This document shows, in pieces, positions 46,296-58,662 of a stretch of 64,000 nt of DNA; within the stretch, counting starts at the first letter, position 1; each line of letters opens with the position of its first letter. Origin of the DNA: Heterobilharzia americana. Its lineage: Eukaryota; Platyhelminthes; Trematoda; Strigeidida; Schistosomatidae. The position numbers and the translations under genes are program-made. Location: assembly GCA_944470555.2 (NCBI GenBank), contig OX104134.1, forward strand, positions 101,364,701 to 101,428,700. Reading direction: 5' to 3'. A model generated the notes under the pieces. It was given only the letters and a program-made list of their open reading frames with translations, searched no databases and was not told where the DNA came from.

Positions 46296-49200
46296 GTAAG
46301 TTAGTTAAATTGCATAAGATGTAATGAAGCCTACAATTATGATAGTTCTATCTTTGATTGAAGGGTATTTTACTGAAACTAGACTCGTATTAAATATGGG
46401 AGTGTAGCATTTCTGATAGACGCTAAGTAAAGGGTGTAAACTTTAAAGACATCGGTGCTTTGTTTCTTGAAGAAGCAATTTACGCCCCACAGAAGTTTCA
46501 GGAATTGTTTATGATGACAGGGTTACTGTAAGTTTCACAAGAATTCACACAGATTGCAAAAGAAAATACCGTCCAGAGACATGGAATTCCAGGTCCAGCA
46601 CCGGATCAATGATCAAAAATGAAATCTTTGAAATATCAGATATTTGAAAAGCTTTGCAATGTGTGGCACTGAATATCATCAGGGCTACTGTTTATTGATT
46701 TTCAAGTACTTAACATATAAGTGTTGTTTGTGACTGGATATGGCATGAATTCCATGATACATAATGAAAATTTGATTTTTCAATGAATTATAATTCAGCT
46801 TTTGGAAAGAAGTCAGTCCAGTGATCGTATTTAATGATAATGCTGGTTAGGTGAACTGATGAGTCGTTGACTAGCTGAAATACAAAACTGCTTCCAATTT
46901 TAAATTCACCAATCAGACTTAAGCCAAACCTAATTAGTTGCCTATGTATTTTTTTCATAAAACACTGAACTGTTTCGCGTGTATACACAGAAAATCTGTG
47001 ATCATTGATTTACAAATTTATGGTCAGGTAAAAGAATTTTAAGCATTTCTTTTCAAGTTTTTCAAGCATCATTTATGCTCATTGACTAACTGTAATGTCT
47101 GTTAATTTTACAATTTGTGTTTATACAGTGAGTGTGGTGCATATACGAAAACAGAAATTAGTGCTTTTCATTGTTAAACTCACTAACTTGCTTTCTTGGA
47201 AAAAAAGTTGTGTCATGAAAATGGCAGAGTATGCTATTAGCCTTCTATTAGACCCATTATGAGTAGGAAAAAACACCTGCCTTAAATGAACTTATGAGTT
47301 ACACGTTAAGTAATAATCACAGACGGGGAACTGTTTAACAGCTTGAATTTAATAATAAACTAAATATATTTCTTATTGTGCCTTAATGATTCGTGTAACG
47401 AAATAATCAGAGGCAAGGTTCATTGTCACAGAACTTTAAATTTCACGTGAGTTTTCCACATTCATTCACTATGACTATTCAAACCGTCTGAGGTGAGTGT
47501 TCCTATGAGCAATTGGTTTTCACGCCAAAGAAATGTTATACTATTTACTAAGTCTTCTCACTACTGGGGATGAGTTTCGGTATATTCATATTTATTCCGT
47601 TGGATAAGGATCCTTTCGCTTTTAGAGATGTTCCATGCTATAGTTTCAACAAGGTTGATCTTTCACAGAAACCGTATTGTAACCTGATCTGGTGGATAAA
47701 TTAGCTAATGAACCAAATTAAAGTATCCACTCAGAATATGCGATTAGTAAAATGAGTATTTCATTTCATTACGTCAGCATAATCATCCTGAAAATAGTTG
47801 ATTATAATAGTCTGAACATCAGCATCGGAAATGAAACATTCATTTAGGCGGAAAGCCTGTGAACAACAACTGTAGATCCATTATTGAAAACCACCATGCA
47901 GTGGAAAACTTTACTCAGCAGTTTTTCAGAATTTATTAAAACGTATATGAATTTCAGCCCGTTATTAACTGTTTTGTTCACTTTTACTGATGTGATATAA
48001 AACGTATCATCATATAAAGTTGGCATATTTATCAGCTATAAGAATTTACATAAAAGTGTGTATAAACTAAAGGATGAATTAATGAGAGGCTATTCTTTGC
48101 TAAAAATGTAAATTTCATGCACAAATGTTTTATTCAGGAATAACAGGACTCAAATAGTCTAATTTCAGAATTATGGTACAGATATCTTCTGAAACCTGCT
48201 ATTTTATTTATTCACTACTGTAGAAGTCACCTAGTCTGCTACATTGACATACTTGCTATTCTGTTGTTTATTATGAAAGCTGAGACTGTTTATTTTGGCT
48301 AACAATGGAAAGGTAGACACTTTGTTCAGTTTACAAAGTGCAGGTTTTATTGTAGGCTAAAAGCCTTCCATAAATGCTTTTCTGTGTGTAGACACTGTAG
48401 CCATTCGTTAGTTATAATATTAAACGTTTCAAAATAATTAATTCATGATTAGTGAGATATTGTGGGTATCGGTCGTTTGGAAGTCCTAGCGCAACTTAGA
48501 CCATCTTTTAAATCGCATTGACAGAAAAATAGTTTATTGAAGAGGATAACTTTCCTTCCTCTTTACAATGTATTCACTTGTGGATTGTACAAAGCATACT
48601 GACCGTAAAATCTGACATATTCCAGATTTTTAGCAAGTATGTAGTGTAACGTGGCAATGATAAGTATGTCACATTATTCAAAGTTGAGACGCGATTTGAA
48701 GTAAGTCCTTGCAATGGTAACAGAGCTGACATCTCTAAGATTATCCTTTCCCATCTCCTACTTTAATCACTCACTTTTCTGTCCTCACATTAATCTATAC
48801 AGTTGTCAATAAGTAGCGAAAATACCTTTAAATGTAAGAATCCTCATCCCGTATGCTGCTTGTAAAAATTATTTATCTATTCATTGAATCTTCGATAGTT
48901 AGTTGAAGCCAACTGTAAAATACTTAATAACCGATACTATCTGAATGCAGCGTAACTTGAAAAACGTTTGTCCCGATTAAACAGTCAAACGATGCAGTTG
49001 ATGCTAAATTTTACTGAACTTAAGTGCTGCTATTTCTTTGTTATACAGGGAACATGCAGTGTTGGATATGTAAACTAGGTAAACTTTATCATCAGCATCC
49101 TGTAGGCTGCTGCTTTGCATGTATAAAGTAATCATTTTTATGTTCAGTACATTTTCTTTTTGTCTGTTTATGAAGCTTGTATTTTCTTGACTATAAGGTG

Positions 49201-50659
49201 CACTAAAATATTATTTGTATATGTTCCCTGATTTTTTGACACATGACAAACGTGTAGAAAGTTAACTGGAGTTTATATTAACCGTCTTGTATATCACGAA
49301 AGAAAAAGAATAAACAAATGAAGTGAGTTGTGTGAAACATGTTAGTTATGAATAGGATAAAATTCTGTCCTTTTACATCTACGCAGGCATTTGTAAACTG
49401 TTTGACTTTTCATAGTGACATTATGAAACACTCATTTATACTACATATCAAACTAACATTTCCCATGACAGCTGCAAGTTCAGTAAAGGCGAAGAATTAA
49501 CATTTTTCTCTTCATTGGATGAATTCATGCTACAAAGGAAGACTGTGTGTCATAAAAACAAGCAGTTACAACCGTTTGGACTTGTCGAAGGTGATTCGCA
49601 TTATGCGAATTTGTATATATTAAGAAGGGTAATGGAAGTTGATAAACGTCATCTTACTGCAAAACTAGAAATCAGAACAAAAGTAATCACCGACTTTCAT
49701 GTTACGTTATTTAGATAACGCAAGATCCCGTACCATTCTAAGACATTTGTTTCAGTAACTGTTAGTTGTAAACATTTACCTTTCTGGTTTGCACTTCCAT
49801 GTGACCAAAATACATCACTTAATTCAATATAGATTGTAAGTATACTTTGAAAGTGTATCACTATCAAGCATGCTAATGCTTTTGGAATACAACCCTAAGG
49901 GAGAGAATCAGAATATTCGACTCATCCAGCTCACTTTTTGTTAACTTCAGCACCTCTTGGAAAGCCGAGTTTTTCACTGGTAATAAAAAGTGCAATCGAC
50001 ATGTACGTGCTAATTAATCCAAGTACTTAAACATTATTAGGGTTGAAAAGTTTAAATAATCGTATATTATAGTAAATTTTTTTCAACAATTCTCTCCTTG
50101 TTAACTGGCTTCTCAGTATTAGATAACCAGAATAATCTCGTCATTGTGTATAACAGTGCCTTTGACTGATAAATCTAGCTGAATTTAAAGAAAGCCACTG
50201 GATAGTATACTCTAAAATCTTGTTTCAGATATTGTTTTGAAGGATTATCCGACCACTACCTTGGTATTTGGAAAAATGCTACTAATTTGTAAAAAAATTG
50301 CAGAATGGTCTGCTTCACTAAATTAAAGTAAATTCCTTTTTGTACCTGTTTCGTTAATTTTAATCAGTGGAGTTTACAGCAGGAGTCTGAATAGTTTCGT
50401 GTTGAGATGGATATCCAGTAACATACTTGCAGTTTCATGGATCTTTGAGCGTAAGAGTTGATTTTGGTACATAAATGTAGGTTCTAGGTGGTCATTTTAC
50501 AATTATTATTAGAGACTTGTACTAGATAAAGCTTGGACAAGACTTTTATTGACGTTATCTATCTGATTCCGATTGGGTTAAAGCATTCCTCATAGTACAT
50601 TGAATGAAAAATTCTTACCAATTATTTTAAAGCCGATTTCATTTTATTTTTCCTTCCAG
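46296..50659. other. Intron of the cell-surface gene
   Basis: 4.4 kb between two in-phase LamG exons. No repeat or further exon recognised. Confidence 0.6.
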
Positions 50660-50836
50660 AATTCTACACATTTTGTTGGAGGTCAGCTTATTCAACTCAC
50701 GGCTTTTCTTGAATTCGGAAGACTTGGTGTGAACTTTGTATATTTGTCGAATTCAAGGACTCTGCGTTCCTCTTCAGGTGGTGTTGCACTAAATGATAAT
50801 GCTTGGCATTACGTAGACATATTTCTAGACACTCAG
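50660..50836 (+). CDS. Cell-surface gene, LamG domain middle exon
   Basis: The exon follows a strong acceptor (TTTTTCCTTCCAG) and precedes GTAATA. It has exactly 59 codons, phase 0 at both ends. The translation reads NSTHFVGGQLIQLTAFLEFG, RLGVNFVYLSNSRTLRSSSG and GVALNDNAWHYVDIFLDTQ. LNDNAWHYV corresponds to the LamG hallmark LNDGxWHxV, and the preceding part gives the L..G.v...y....g beta strands. It joins directly to the exon at 53219, whose first residues (VNGEWNLVALID) continue the domain. Translation past the donor only gives hydrophobic intron sequence. Confidence 0.85.
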
Positions 50837-53218
50837 GTAATATCATGGACACATGTAACAAGAATTATTTCCTGGGTTTCTTTTGGCATACTTTCGAATA
50901 TCTGTTCTTCTGTTTTGTTCATATAACAGCTTAATACTAGTGAAGATATGAAAGCACTGATACTGGAAATCTTTTTTCCATCAACTCTGATTATACACTG
51001 AAGACTACAGTAGGAACCAAATTTTGAGGATTACTTTAGGTTTTGTAAACTTCTTAACGTTTTATAAAATTTATGTTCCCTTTAACTTTTAGACATTGTC
51101 TAGTTGTTTGTTCAGAGTTGCCTGCAAGTTGTTTTACCAAAGCCACTCAACAACGTTTTAAAATTTATGTTAATAGAGGTAATAATAATCAAAAGTTGGT
51201 ATTGTATAACGAAGCAAGTCAAGTCATGACAAATACTGTCACAGAAATCATATACAATCTCGGATGGAATGGAATTCTCCTTATAGTTAGGGTTCATAAT
51301 ATGAACTTATTGGTGACGAGTATTTATATTTGTCTTGGATTATATCTTAGTTGTACATTGGTTACCAACATAGCTATCAACTGTCGACTATCTTTGAGAC
51401 TTCAATAGGTTAATGACATTTCTGACAGAGACCAATAAGCTGGTAAAACATTTCACTTCAGAAATGTACGGATATCCAGTACTAGTTAGCAGTATATATC
51501 ACAAGGTCACTGACTCGTTACATCTAGAGGTCTCAAATTTCAACGACATAGCGCTACTATGAGCTATTGAAATGGAGTTCCAAAGTAAGGGTTTTACTGT
51601 GTCCAAACTGACTAACTTTGAACATAAATATTCTTTAGGGTTTGATTGAAAACTGGGTGAAATGTAATCTGTATGTACAGATGGCACAAAATACCAGATT
51701 CGTCTTGGGCAGAGATTCTATAATGCTAACTTTCAATAAGGATTTATAGATATTACGAATCTAGAATCATGTGTACTCCAGGCATCTGTCGCATCATTAA
51801 GCAGAAAAAATATTCAAGATATCAGGAGTAAATATACATCATCTCTCGAGGTCAGGGAGCTAATTCTGAGAAAAATACTCAGCCCTTAATCAAAAAAGCA
51901 TATTCTATAAGACAGACCCAGTGAGTTACACATTCAGTTAGTCAAATTTACGGATAAAACAGCAACGAACTTGAAAGAATAGGTTCATTAAGTATTGAAA
52001 TATGAATGCGAAAAAGACTATGGTTTGGGTGAATTGTCGTCAAAATCCTACCGGATATTCGCATAAATATTAGGCATCAAGTGAAGGATTGGCATCACAT
52101 GTAGTTCATGTTTATATAAATCTCAGCGTCTTTGAGTTAAATAATTATAACGTTTCGCAATGAAGACTGGTCATAGATTTTTAAAGGAAATAATCAGTAG
52201 AAGCTTCCATTAGGCTTCCATACAAAACGTTGGAACTATCTAAATGAAATACGCTGGATTTTATACAAAAATAACTTGTTAGAATATGGTTTGTGACATT
52301 TAGGTGTTAATGGTAATTTGTTTTGAAGTTTGAAGAAAAACTGAAATACTGACAATGCTACTTGACATGTATAAGTAGCATGAATTGATAGCATAAAAAA
52401 AGGTGAGAAGAGAAAGGAAGGGAAAGTATGTATTGCGAGAAAGGGGCTTCACACCAAGGAGTCTAAGACTGTTCTGTTGAAAAATAACTACAATATCGAA
52501 TAATCAATAGTTCATAAAACCCTGTATTTAAACTGTTGTTTGAGAGTGCGCCCCACTGCATTATTTCCATAATGGAATCTACTGTATGATTTGATATATT
52601 TTCGGCAGGAGAATCCTTTCAGTTCACTTCATGTAACTTGTACTAAAAGTGAGAATGTTGGTGACTCTAGTGGTTTCTTCTGTGAAGGCTTAGCATAGTT
52701 GAAAAACTATTTCCGAGCATCGATATAAAGAAGCATTATTCTGTTCCTAAATTGTTGTTGCAGTGCATGTCATAGGGATGTACTATACTGTTTGAAATTT
52801 TGAGTCACTTCATGCGATAAATGAACAAGTTAAAGCTAATAATTGAGGGGAAAAGTAGTCACAGTTATACATATCACTCTAAAGTTCCACTTGGGATGAC
52901 GAAAATATATTTATTGAAGTCTGTATTATTCGACTAGGGCTTTTTATTTATAAGCTTGTCACTTTTGGTCTTCACAAAGTTGCAAGAATGGGTGTTATTC
53001 TCTTACAAAAACTACTGTTTAGGCTTTCTTTGAAATTATCTTGCAGCTACACCTTGGGAAATCAAACGTGGTGGTAGTGCATGTCATGAAAATTTGAATC
53101 TTCTTAATACAATGCCTTAATCTGCCTTATCATGTAGTTTGCTTTCGACTCAGATAGCTACCCACAAAAATGATGGAGTATTGAACTCAAGAAAGAAGTT
53201 TTTCTTATTACTCTATAG
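50837..53218. other. Intron of the cell-surface gene
   Basis: 2.4 kb, A+T-rich. A frame of 111 codons at 51073-51408 is open but shows no family feature and is not needed to complete the LamG domain. Confidence 0.6.
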
Positions 53219-53416
53219 GTTAATGGAGAATGGAATCTAGTTGCATTGATAGACCGCTGTAAATATTCAGAGTTAGGACCGTGCTCAGTGAATGACAAAA
53301 TTACTTTACCAGTGAACTCAATAAAAATGGGGGGATATCTCCTATTGGGTGATGAATCTGGTCCAACTGCAGAACGCTTCAGAGGATGCTTTGATAGTGT
53401 CATGATAAATAGAGAG
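53219..53416 (+). CDS. Cell-surface gene, LamG domain C-terminal exon
   Basis: It lies between TTCTTATTACTCTATAG and the donor GTATGT, with 66 codons and phase 0 at both ends. VNGEWNLVALIDRCKYSELG is followed by PCSVNDKITLPVNSIKMGGY and LLLGDESGPTAERFRGCFDS, then VMINRE. The GYLLLGDxSG and FRGCFDSVMIN stretches match the LamG signatures LxLGG and F.GCi.d..in. The cysteines in IDRC and GPC resemble a pair found in Flamingo-type LamG domains. Together with the two previous exons this gives a complete LamG domain of about 180 residues. Confidence 0.87.
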
Positions 53417-54944
53417 GTATGTTGAAATTTGTTTGTTTACGGAAGTGGAATAGGAACACATCTAATTTAAATTCATTGTTTTACCTTTACATCATTTTTA
53501 AGATGCAACATGCGAATCAGTATGATTCTATTCAAAGTTTTGTTATATTTTCATTGTAGAAGCATGTTGACGAACTTCAACGCTATACCAAGTTTCATCT
53601 ATTAGTGAATTGAGGTAGTACACACCGATGAATTTCTATTCCATTTTCATTTTCTTGGTAAGAAGTAAAATCAAAGCAATAAAGGTGATACTTCTTGCTT
53701 CATCGAAGCAAATGTAACACACATTTTATATAAATCAGAAAATGGGCTAGACAGATCAAGGAAAAACTGATTTCCTGATGGTAATTAGGAATCTAAGAAA
53801 TGTTTATAGTTCGGTAATCATGCATAACTTCACCTTCGTGGTTAATCTTAGTGCAGCAGAAACAGACAGCGTTGAATCTGATACAAGCGTTGCAGGGATC
53901 AACTGCTTGACAGAAAACGATGGTATTGGCAAGGACCGACTATATCTCGTAAAAGAAATTGAAATCGTGGTATATTTCTAGTAAATTTAACGGTGTTTGG
54001 TGTTCAGTCAACTAGCGAATGATCACTAAGAGTATATATTGAACATCTCACATTCTCAGAAGACTATCGCTACAGAAAATGAGCACATAGATGCTTGACT
54101 TAGATAAATAACCCTAGATTTTAAAGAGCTCTTTTTCAAAATTATTTTTATTGTTCCTGTCTGGTCTAACGTCTATGATAGATCATTCACTGCATAAAAG
54201 TTGCTGACTGAGGGAGCATGGGCTGTGTATTTTTGAGCCATCAACTAGTTATTTTTAAAAATATCATGAAGGAATGAAGCAGCAAATAACTGTGAATGAG
54301 CACAGTACATCATTTGTCAAACTTGGTTATTTATAGAGAAAGAACTAATAAAGCATGAAATATGTCAATGTATTTTATTCTTTGAAATACCTTGAATTGA
54401 TCAGTTAGAGATATCGCCCTGTTATCAGAAATCTACGCATTCAGAGTAATCTTATTCCCTCTCATTAATAGTTTTAAGGTGTCATTTACTTCATGAGATT
54501 AGTAAATTTACGATAACGCTCTCTGAAGGCGGAAAATGTTTATGACAATTTAAGTCAAACAAAAATCTGTTTTAAAGGATTTTAATAGAGAAATCCTTGA
54601 AATTGCTCATCTAGCACTTTGGTGGGTGAAACTTTCAGTTCTAATTTTGTCTTGTCACAGATAACGACAACGATCATCGATAACTAGTCAAATATAACGT
54701 GAGCATGGTATTACTAAAAATGTTCCTTGCACTCTGTCTCGTAATTCATGATTTCCTGTGGGTTCAGCTACCATCTATTGTACGATTCCATACAGATATT
54801 TCCAATGACTTTTAATTCATTTCTGAATGTACCATTCACATTTAAAATCTCAACAACTTAAAACGCTAAAGCGGGGTTAAAGCATGCGTGAAATAGTAGA
54901 TTATAATTACAATCTAGTTTGTTTATTAGAAGTGTCACACAGTG

Positions 54945-55303
54945 AAGTAGTATTATCTGCCGGATACCATCTCCGAAATAATTCATCGTCTATATTCATA
55001 TCAGGTAATTCCATAACTATTAAACACGGTTTATGTAGTTCCAATTCTCTTCCTCTCTTCGTTATAATGGTAGTAGAATTCTGCGTATATCTAGAATAGG
55101 TGCAGAATAACTTCCATTGCATGTATCTTTTGTTGATTCGATAAATGAAGATTCGGTTGTCAATCTCTCTCTCCACCCGAGTTAATTTTCAGTACTGCCA
55201 ATCTACCTCATCGGATTGTGTGATTGTGTGTAACTGGGTGCAAAGTTGTAGCCAAGCTTTTCTCTAGATTTTTCATCTTGTTAGTATCTACAAATCTTGA
55301 CTT
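54945..55303 (-). repeat. Left arm of long intronic inverted repeat
   Basis: Its reverse complement matches 56435-56793 with few mismatches. The part nearest the spacer (55291-55303) is more diverged. The minus strand holds a 77-codon frame shared with the other arm, beginning EREIDNRIFIYRINKRYMQW and passing HKPCLIVMELPDMN to RRWYPADNTT. I do not recognise the protein. The stop-free frame could be chance conservation through a recent duplication. Confidence 0.85.
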
Positions 55304-56269
55304 AAGAAAGCGTTAGGCTTGGAAATACTAACCCAGGTTGACGACTGTGACTTATACATTTGAACTTGCAGTCACTGAAAAGGATTTAGCAAACTGGATT
55401 TTTTATTCATTCTATCAGTCGTATATTTGGCCTACATAACTCGTTTCGAAGTGAGTTTGTAGGTTTAACTGCATAGCCCAGGCTTTTTAAGAATTCTTTG
55501 AAATGCCTCTCAGCTAACTTACTTAGTAGCACAGTACAAATTTTGAATTCTCTTTTCGCAGTATTGTCCCTGTTATTTTATTATTATTGACGTCTGTGTT
55601 GCCACTAGTGTTCACACTTTTCTTTCGATTTCTAATGAATTTATTGATAAATTTGATGGGTAATTATTGAAAAGAAAGACATCTTCAATGTGTCTAATTT
55701 CTTGTCTCAGATTCTCTGTTCCAGTAGTAACCTTTTGTCGTAATATTTGGACACTTTACTGAGCCCACCTTAATTGGCACAACATGAGATGATCTGAAGC
55801 TAAAGCGGTGATTTGAATTGGGAAGTTTCCTGTAGACACTTGTGACTAAACTTCCATAGTGTTTTAATTTAATCCTGTAATCCAGAATCACTAGGTCTCG
55901 TTTTATACCTTTTTAATCTATAAGTAAATTATAGAGAGAAGGAGGGAAGTACTTAAATCTACACACTCACTTGGAAACAAGCTACGTGGGTTAAAATATA
56001 CGGCTGATACAATGCGAAAAGATAATTTAGTTTACCAAACCCGCTTGAGATGAGTAAAATCTCCACGAAGTTCTGAGTTGAACTACTGTACGATGCTAAT
56101 TATTGACATTCTTCGAAATAAGATTTCCAATATTTCTAATGAAAAGTCGTGACCGGTGAAGAAAATGATTTCAGACATGAGAGTAGTTACTCCGCACTGT
56201 CACTAAATGAAGGTTGTTCTATTTCTCAAACTGACGGAAGTGAGAAAATGTGTGGAATCAAATCACAAC

Positions 56270-56434
56270 TTATTATCTCGACGGTAAGGTGCTCGATGCG
56301 GATATTGAAGACTCCGGGTTAAATTCCTGGCGGGTCCATGAATGAACACCGCTGACTAGTCCAATACGAGCACGAATCAGCTACTGAATTTTCCAGGGTT
56401 ATCAATGGCTCTTTAAATGATTTCATTCTGTGCT
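56270..56434 (+). repeat. SINE with tRNA-like head and hammerhead remnant
   Basis: TCTCGACGGTAAGGTGCTCG and GACTCCGGGTTAAATTCCTGG resemble A- and B-box parts of a tRNA-derived head. CACCGCTGACTAGTCC, AATACGAGCACGAATC and AGCTACTGAATTTTCC follow in hammerhead order (core CTGACTA, helix II GTCC/GCAC, GAATC for GAAAC). All catalytic positions carry changes. The unit abuts the right arm of the inverted repeat, so that arm may be its extended tail. Confidence 0.6.
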
Positions 56435-56793
56435 AAAACAAGACTTGTAGATACTAACAAGATGAAAAATCTAGAGAAAAGCTTGGCTACAACTTTGCAC
56501 CCAGTTACACACAATCACACAATCCGATGAGGTAGATTGGCAGTACTGAAAATTAACTCGGGTGGAGAGAGAGATTGACAACCGAATCTTCATTTATCGA
56601 ATCAACAAAAGATACATGCAATGGAAGTTATTCTGCACCTATTCTAGATATACGCAGAATTCTACTACCATTATAACGAAGAGAGGAAGAGAATTGGAAC
56701 TACATAAACCGTGTTTAATAGTTATGGAATTACCTGATATGAATATAGATGATGAATTATTTCGGAGATGGTATCCGGCAGATAATACTACTT
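56435..56793 (+). repeat. Right arm of long intronic inverted repeat
   Basis: Reverse-complement partner of 54945-55303. Homology ends after GATAATACTACTT at 56793. The plus strand carries the shared open frame from about 56562, which here runs on to TAG at 56822 with a different end (PEVCPKVY). The arms are about 1.1 kb apart. Confidence 0.85.
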
Positions 56794-58068
56794 TACCAGA
56801 AGTTTGTCCTAAAGTGTACTAGTTTAAATCTTACGACGTTACAGAGAAAAAGCTGACATATAATTATCTGTGAGGGGAAAATACCACCTTTTCAACTTTT
56901 ATTTCTTCATAAATATTGATCCCGGTTGCAGTTATCTTTTCGGTCATAAGCACTACCTGTTCTGTTCTTTATATACTATAATTAAACCAATTAAAGAACT
57001 TTAATTCCACTATAAACTTCATTTTTCTTGCCGGGGTTTTGATTTGGAATGTTATCAGTAGGAAAAATTTAGATAATGTTCGATATTACTTGTGATTTGA
57101 TGAGAAACAATGTAATATATCAGGTCTACAGTTTTTGGCCTTTAAACATGTAACGTTGGTGAATCTTAACTATGGATAGAGATGGCACTAAAAATCGTGA
57201 GTTATCATTAGAAAGTTGACTTGACAACAGTTTTATCTCAGTTTTTAGGGACTCATAATATCCAGAGTAAATGAAAAGTAAAACTGACATTAATTGTATG
57301 CAATAATCACTTAGATATTCAGCTTTTCATATTTATAGCTCAGTATAAAAAAATATCCAACATATAAGGTGTTGGTGCAACTTACTTCTTCATGTTGAAT
57401 TCACCTATGCACTCATGTAGTAAGTACAATATGTCTATTGTTTCATGGAAATTGAATTAAAAACAAAAGTGTAAGTAGTGAGTGCCTTAAAATTTCAAAT
57501 GATGATGTTCTGTTGAATTTTAATTCTATTTTATTCCAAATTCCAAATGAGACTGATGACTTAGCTGTAAGAAAGCAATCATCTATGAATGTGTTGAACA
57601 GAATCAGCAATAATGCTTACAATTTATCGACTAAAGCATAATAGCTTATAAGTACACTCATAGAAGGGTAACTGATCTTACCAAGCCAATCGAATTTAAA
57701 CGCAGTCAGCAATGTTCGGCACATTCTGGCAGTAGACGATGAGTCACACCTATTGTATGACTGCTAAATGCCTGCTGTAACCTTGACAGGTGGAGTGGTG
57801 ACTGAACGTGTCATCTATTGTTGAAAGTTAACTACCTAAACAAGTTAATCAAACTCCACCAACCCATAAGAAAGTTTTAGAATAATAAACGGGCACTGCA
57901 TCCTCAAAATTACTTGTAAATATAGGCTTGTTCTTCTAATAGACTGGAGATTCTGCTCAGAGATGAAGTAGCTTTTCACAATAAAATAAAGTTTACTGGT
58001 TGTTCATGTCCACTGTAACCACAGTCAGCAAATGCTATCAAAATGAAACTATCTTTATTTACTTACAG

Positions 58069-58288
58069 CTAGTTGACTTTTATCCAGTACTTCTGTCACA
58101 AGTGTCTCGAAGAGGATGTCCAGATTCTGAAAGAGGTTGTGTAAGAGGTGGTGTGAAGTTGTGTGGAAATCACGGGAAATGTCGAAATGCTATAAGTTCT
58201 ACTGACATACTGACTTGTCAATGTGAAGTTGGTTATCGACCTAATATAACTGGAGCCCTAAAACCTCATAGATGGCCATGTGAAGCTG
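58069..58288 (+). CDS. Cell-surface gene, EGF-like module exon
   Basis: The exon starts after TTTATTTACTTACAG in phase 0, runs 73 codons plus one base, and ends at GTAAGT. It begins LVDFYPVLLSQVSRRGCPD, which finishes the LamG C-terminal strand, and then gives ERGCVRGGVKLCGNHGKC, RNAISSTDILTCQCEVGY and RPNITGALKPHRWPCEA. The cysteine pattern (C..CGNHGKC...TCQCEVGY...C) is an EGF-like fold with an additional upstream Cys pair. The next exon must begin with two bases of a split codon. I could not place it with confidence before the window ends. Confidence 0.87.
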
Positions 58289-58662
58289 GTAAGTCAAACT
58301 TTTAACATAAAATATCTACCATTTAAACTATACGAATTTTTTAGTGTTTACAATTTTAAATTCTTTTCTATCATCATAGATGAGTAGCAAAAGTAGGTTA
58401 TATATGTAGGACTCAGTACAAAAGAATAATGGCTGTTAAATCCGAAAACTAACTTGAGTTCCAGAAGAAAAACCATTGCCTGAATACAGATTTTATTTTA
58501 TTTAGGTAGTTTTAATATTAGGAAGGTTTTGTCTACTTTTTACACCGATGATGTGAACTTGTAGTGAGGCCTACTCAGAATTTCAGCTGAATAAATAAAA
58601 ATATACTTTTGAAAGATTTTGAAATCATTGTATTAGGACAGAGTGTGCTTTCTAAAATGTCT
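58289..58662. other. Start of the next intron, nothing recognised
   Basis: A+T-rich sequence between the EGF exon and a LINE tail. Confidence 0.5.

Larger units (their letters stand above)
53417..58068. other. Intron of the cell-surface gene with inverted repeat
   Basis: 4.65 kb. It holds the two arms of a 359-bp inverted repeat (54945-55303 and 56435-56793) and a SINE (56270-56434). Nothing else was recognised. Confidence 0.65.

Noticed and set aside
49515..49718. 67-codon plus-strand frame with charged residues
   Set aside because: It lies in the intron between two LamG exons that join in phase. No acceptor or donor fits, and no family feature was seen.
51073..51408. 111-codon open frame in a LamG intron
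   Set aside because: The LamG domain is complete without it, no splice signals frame it in phase 0, and the sequence is hydrophobic and A+T-driven.
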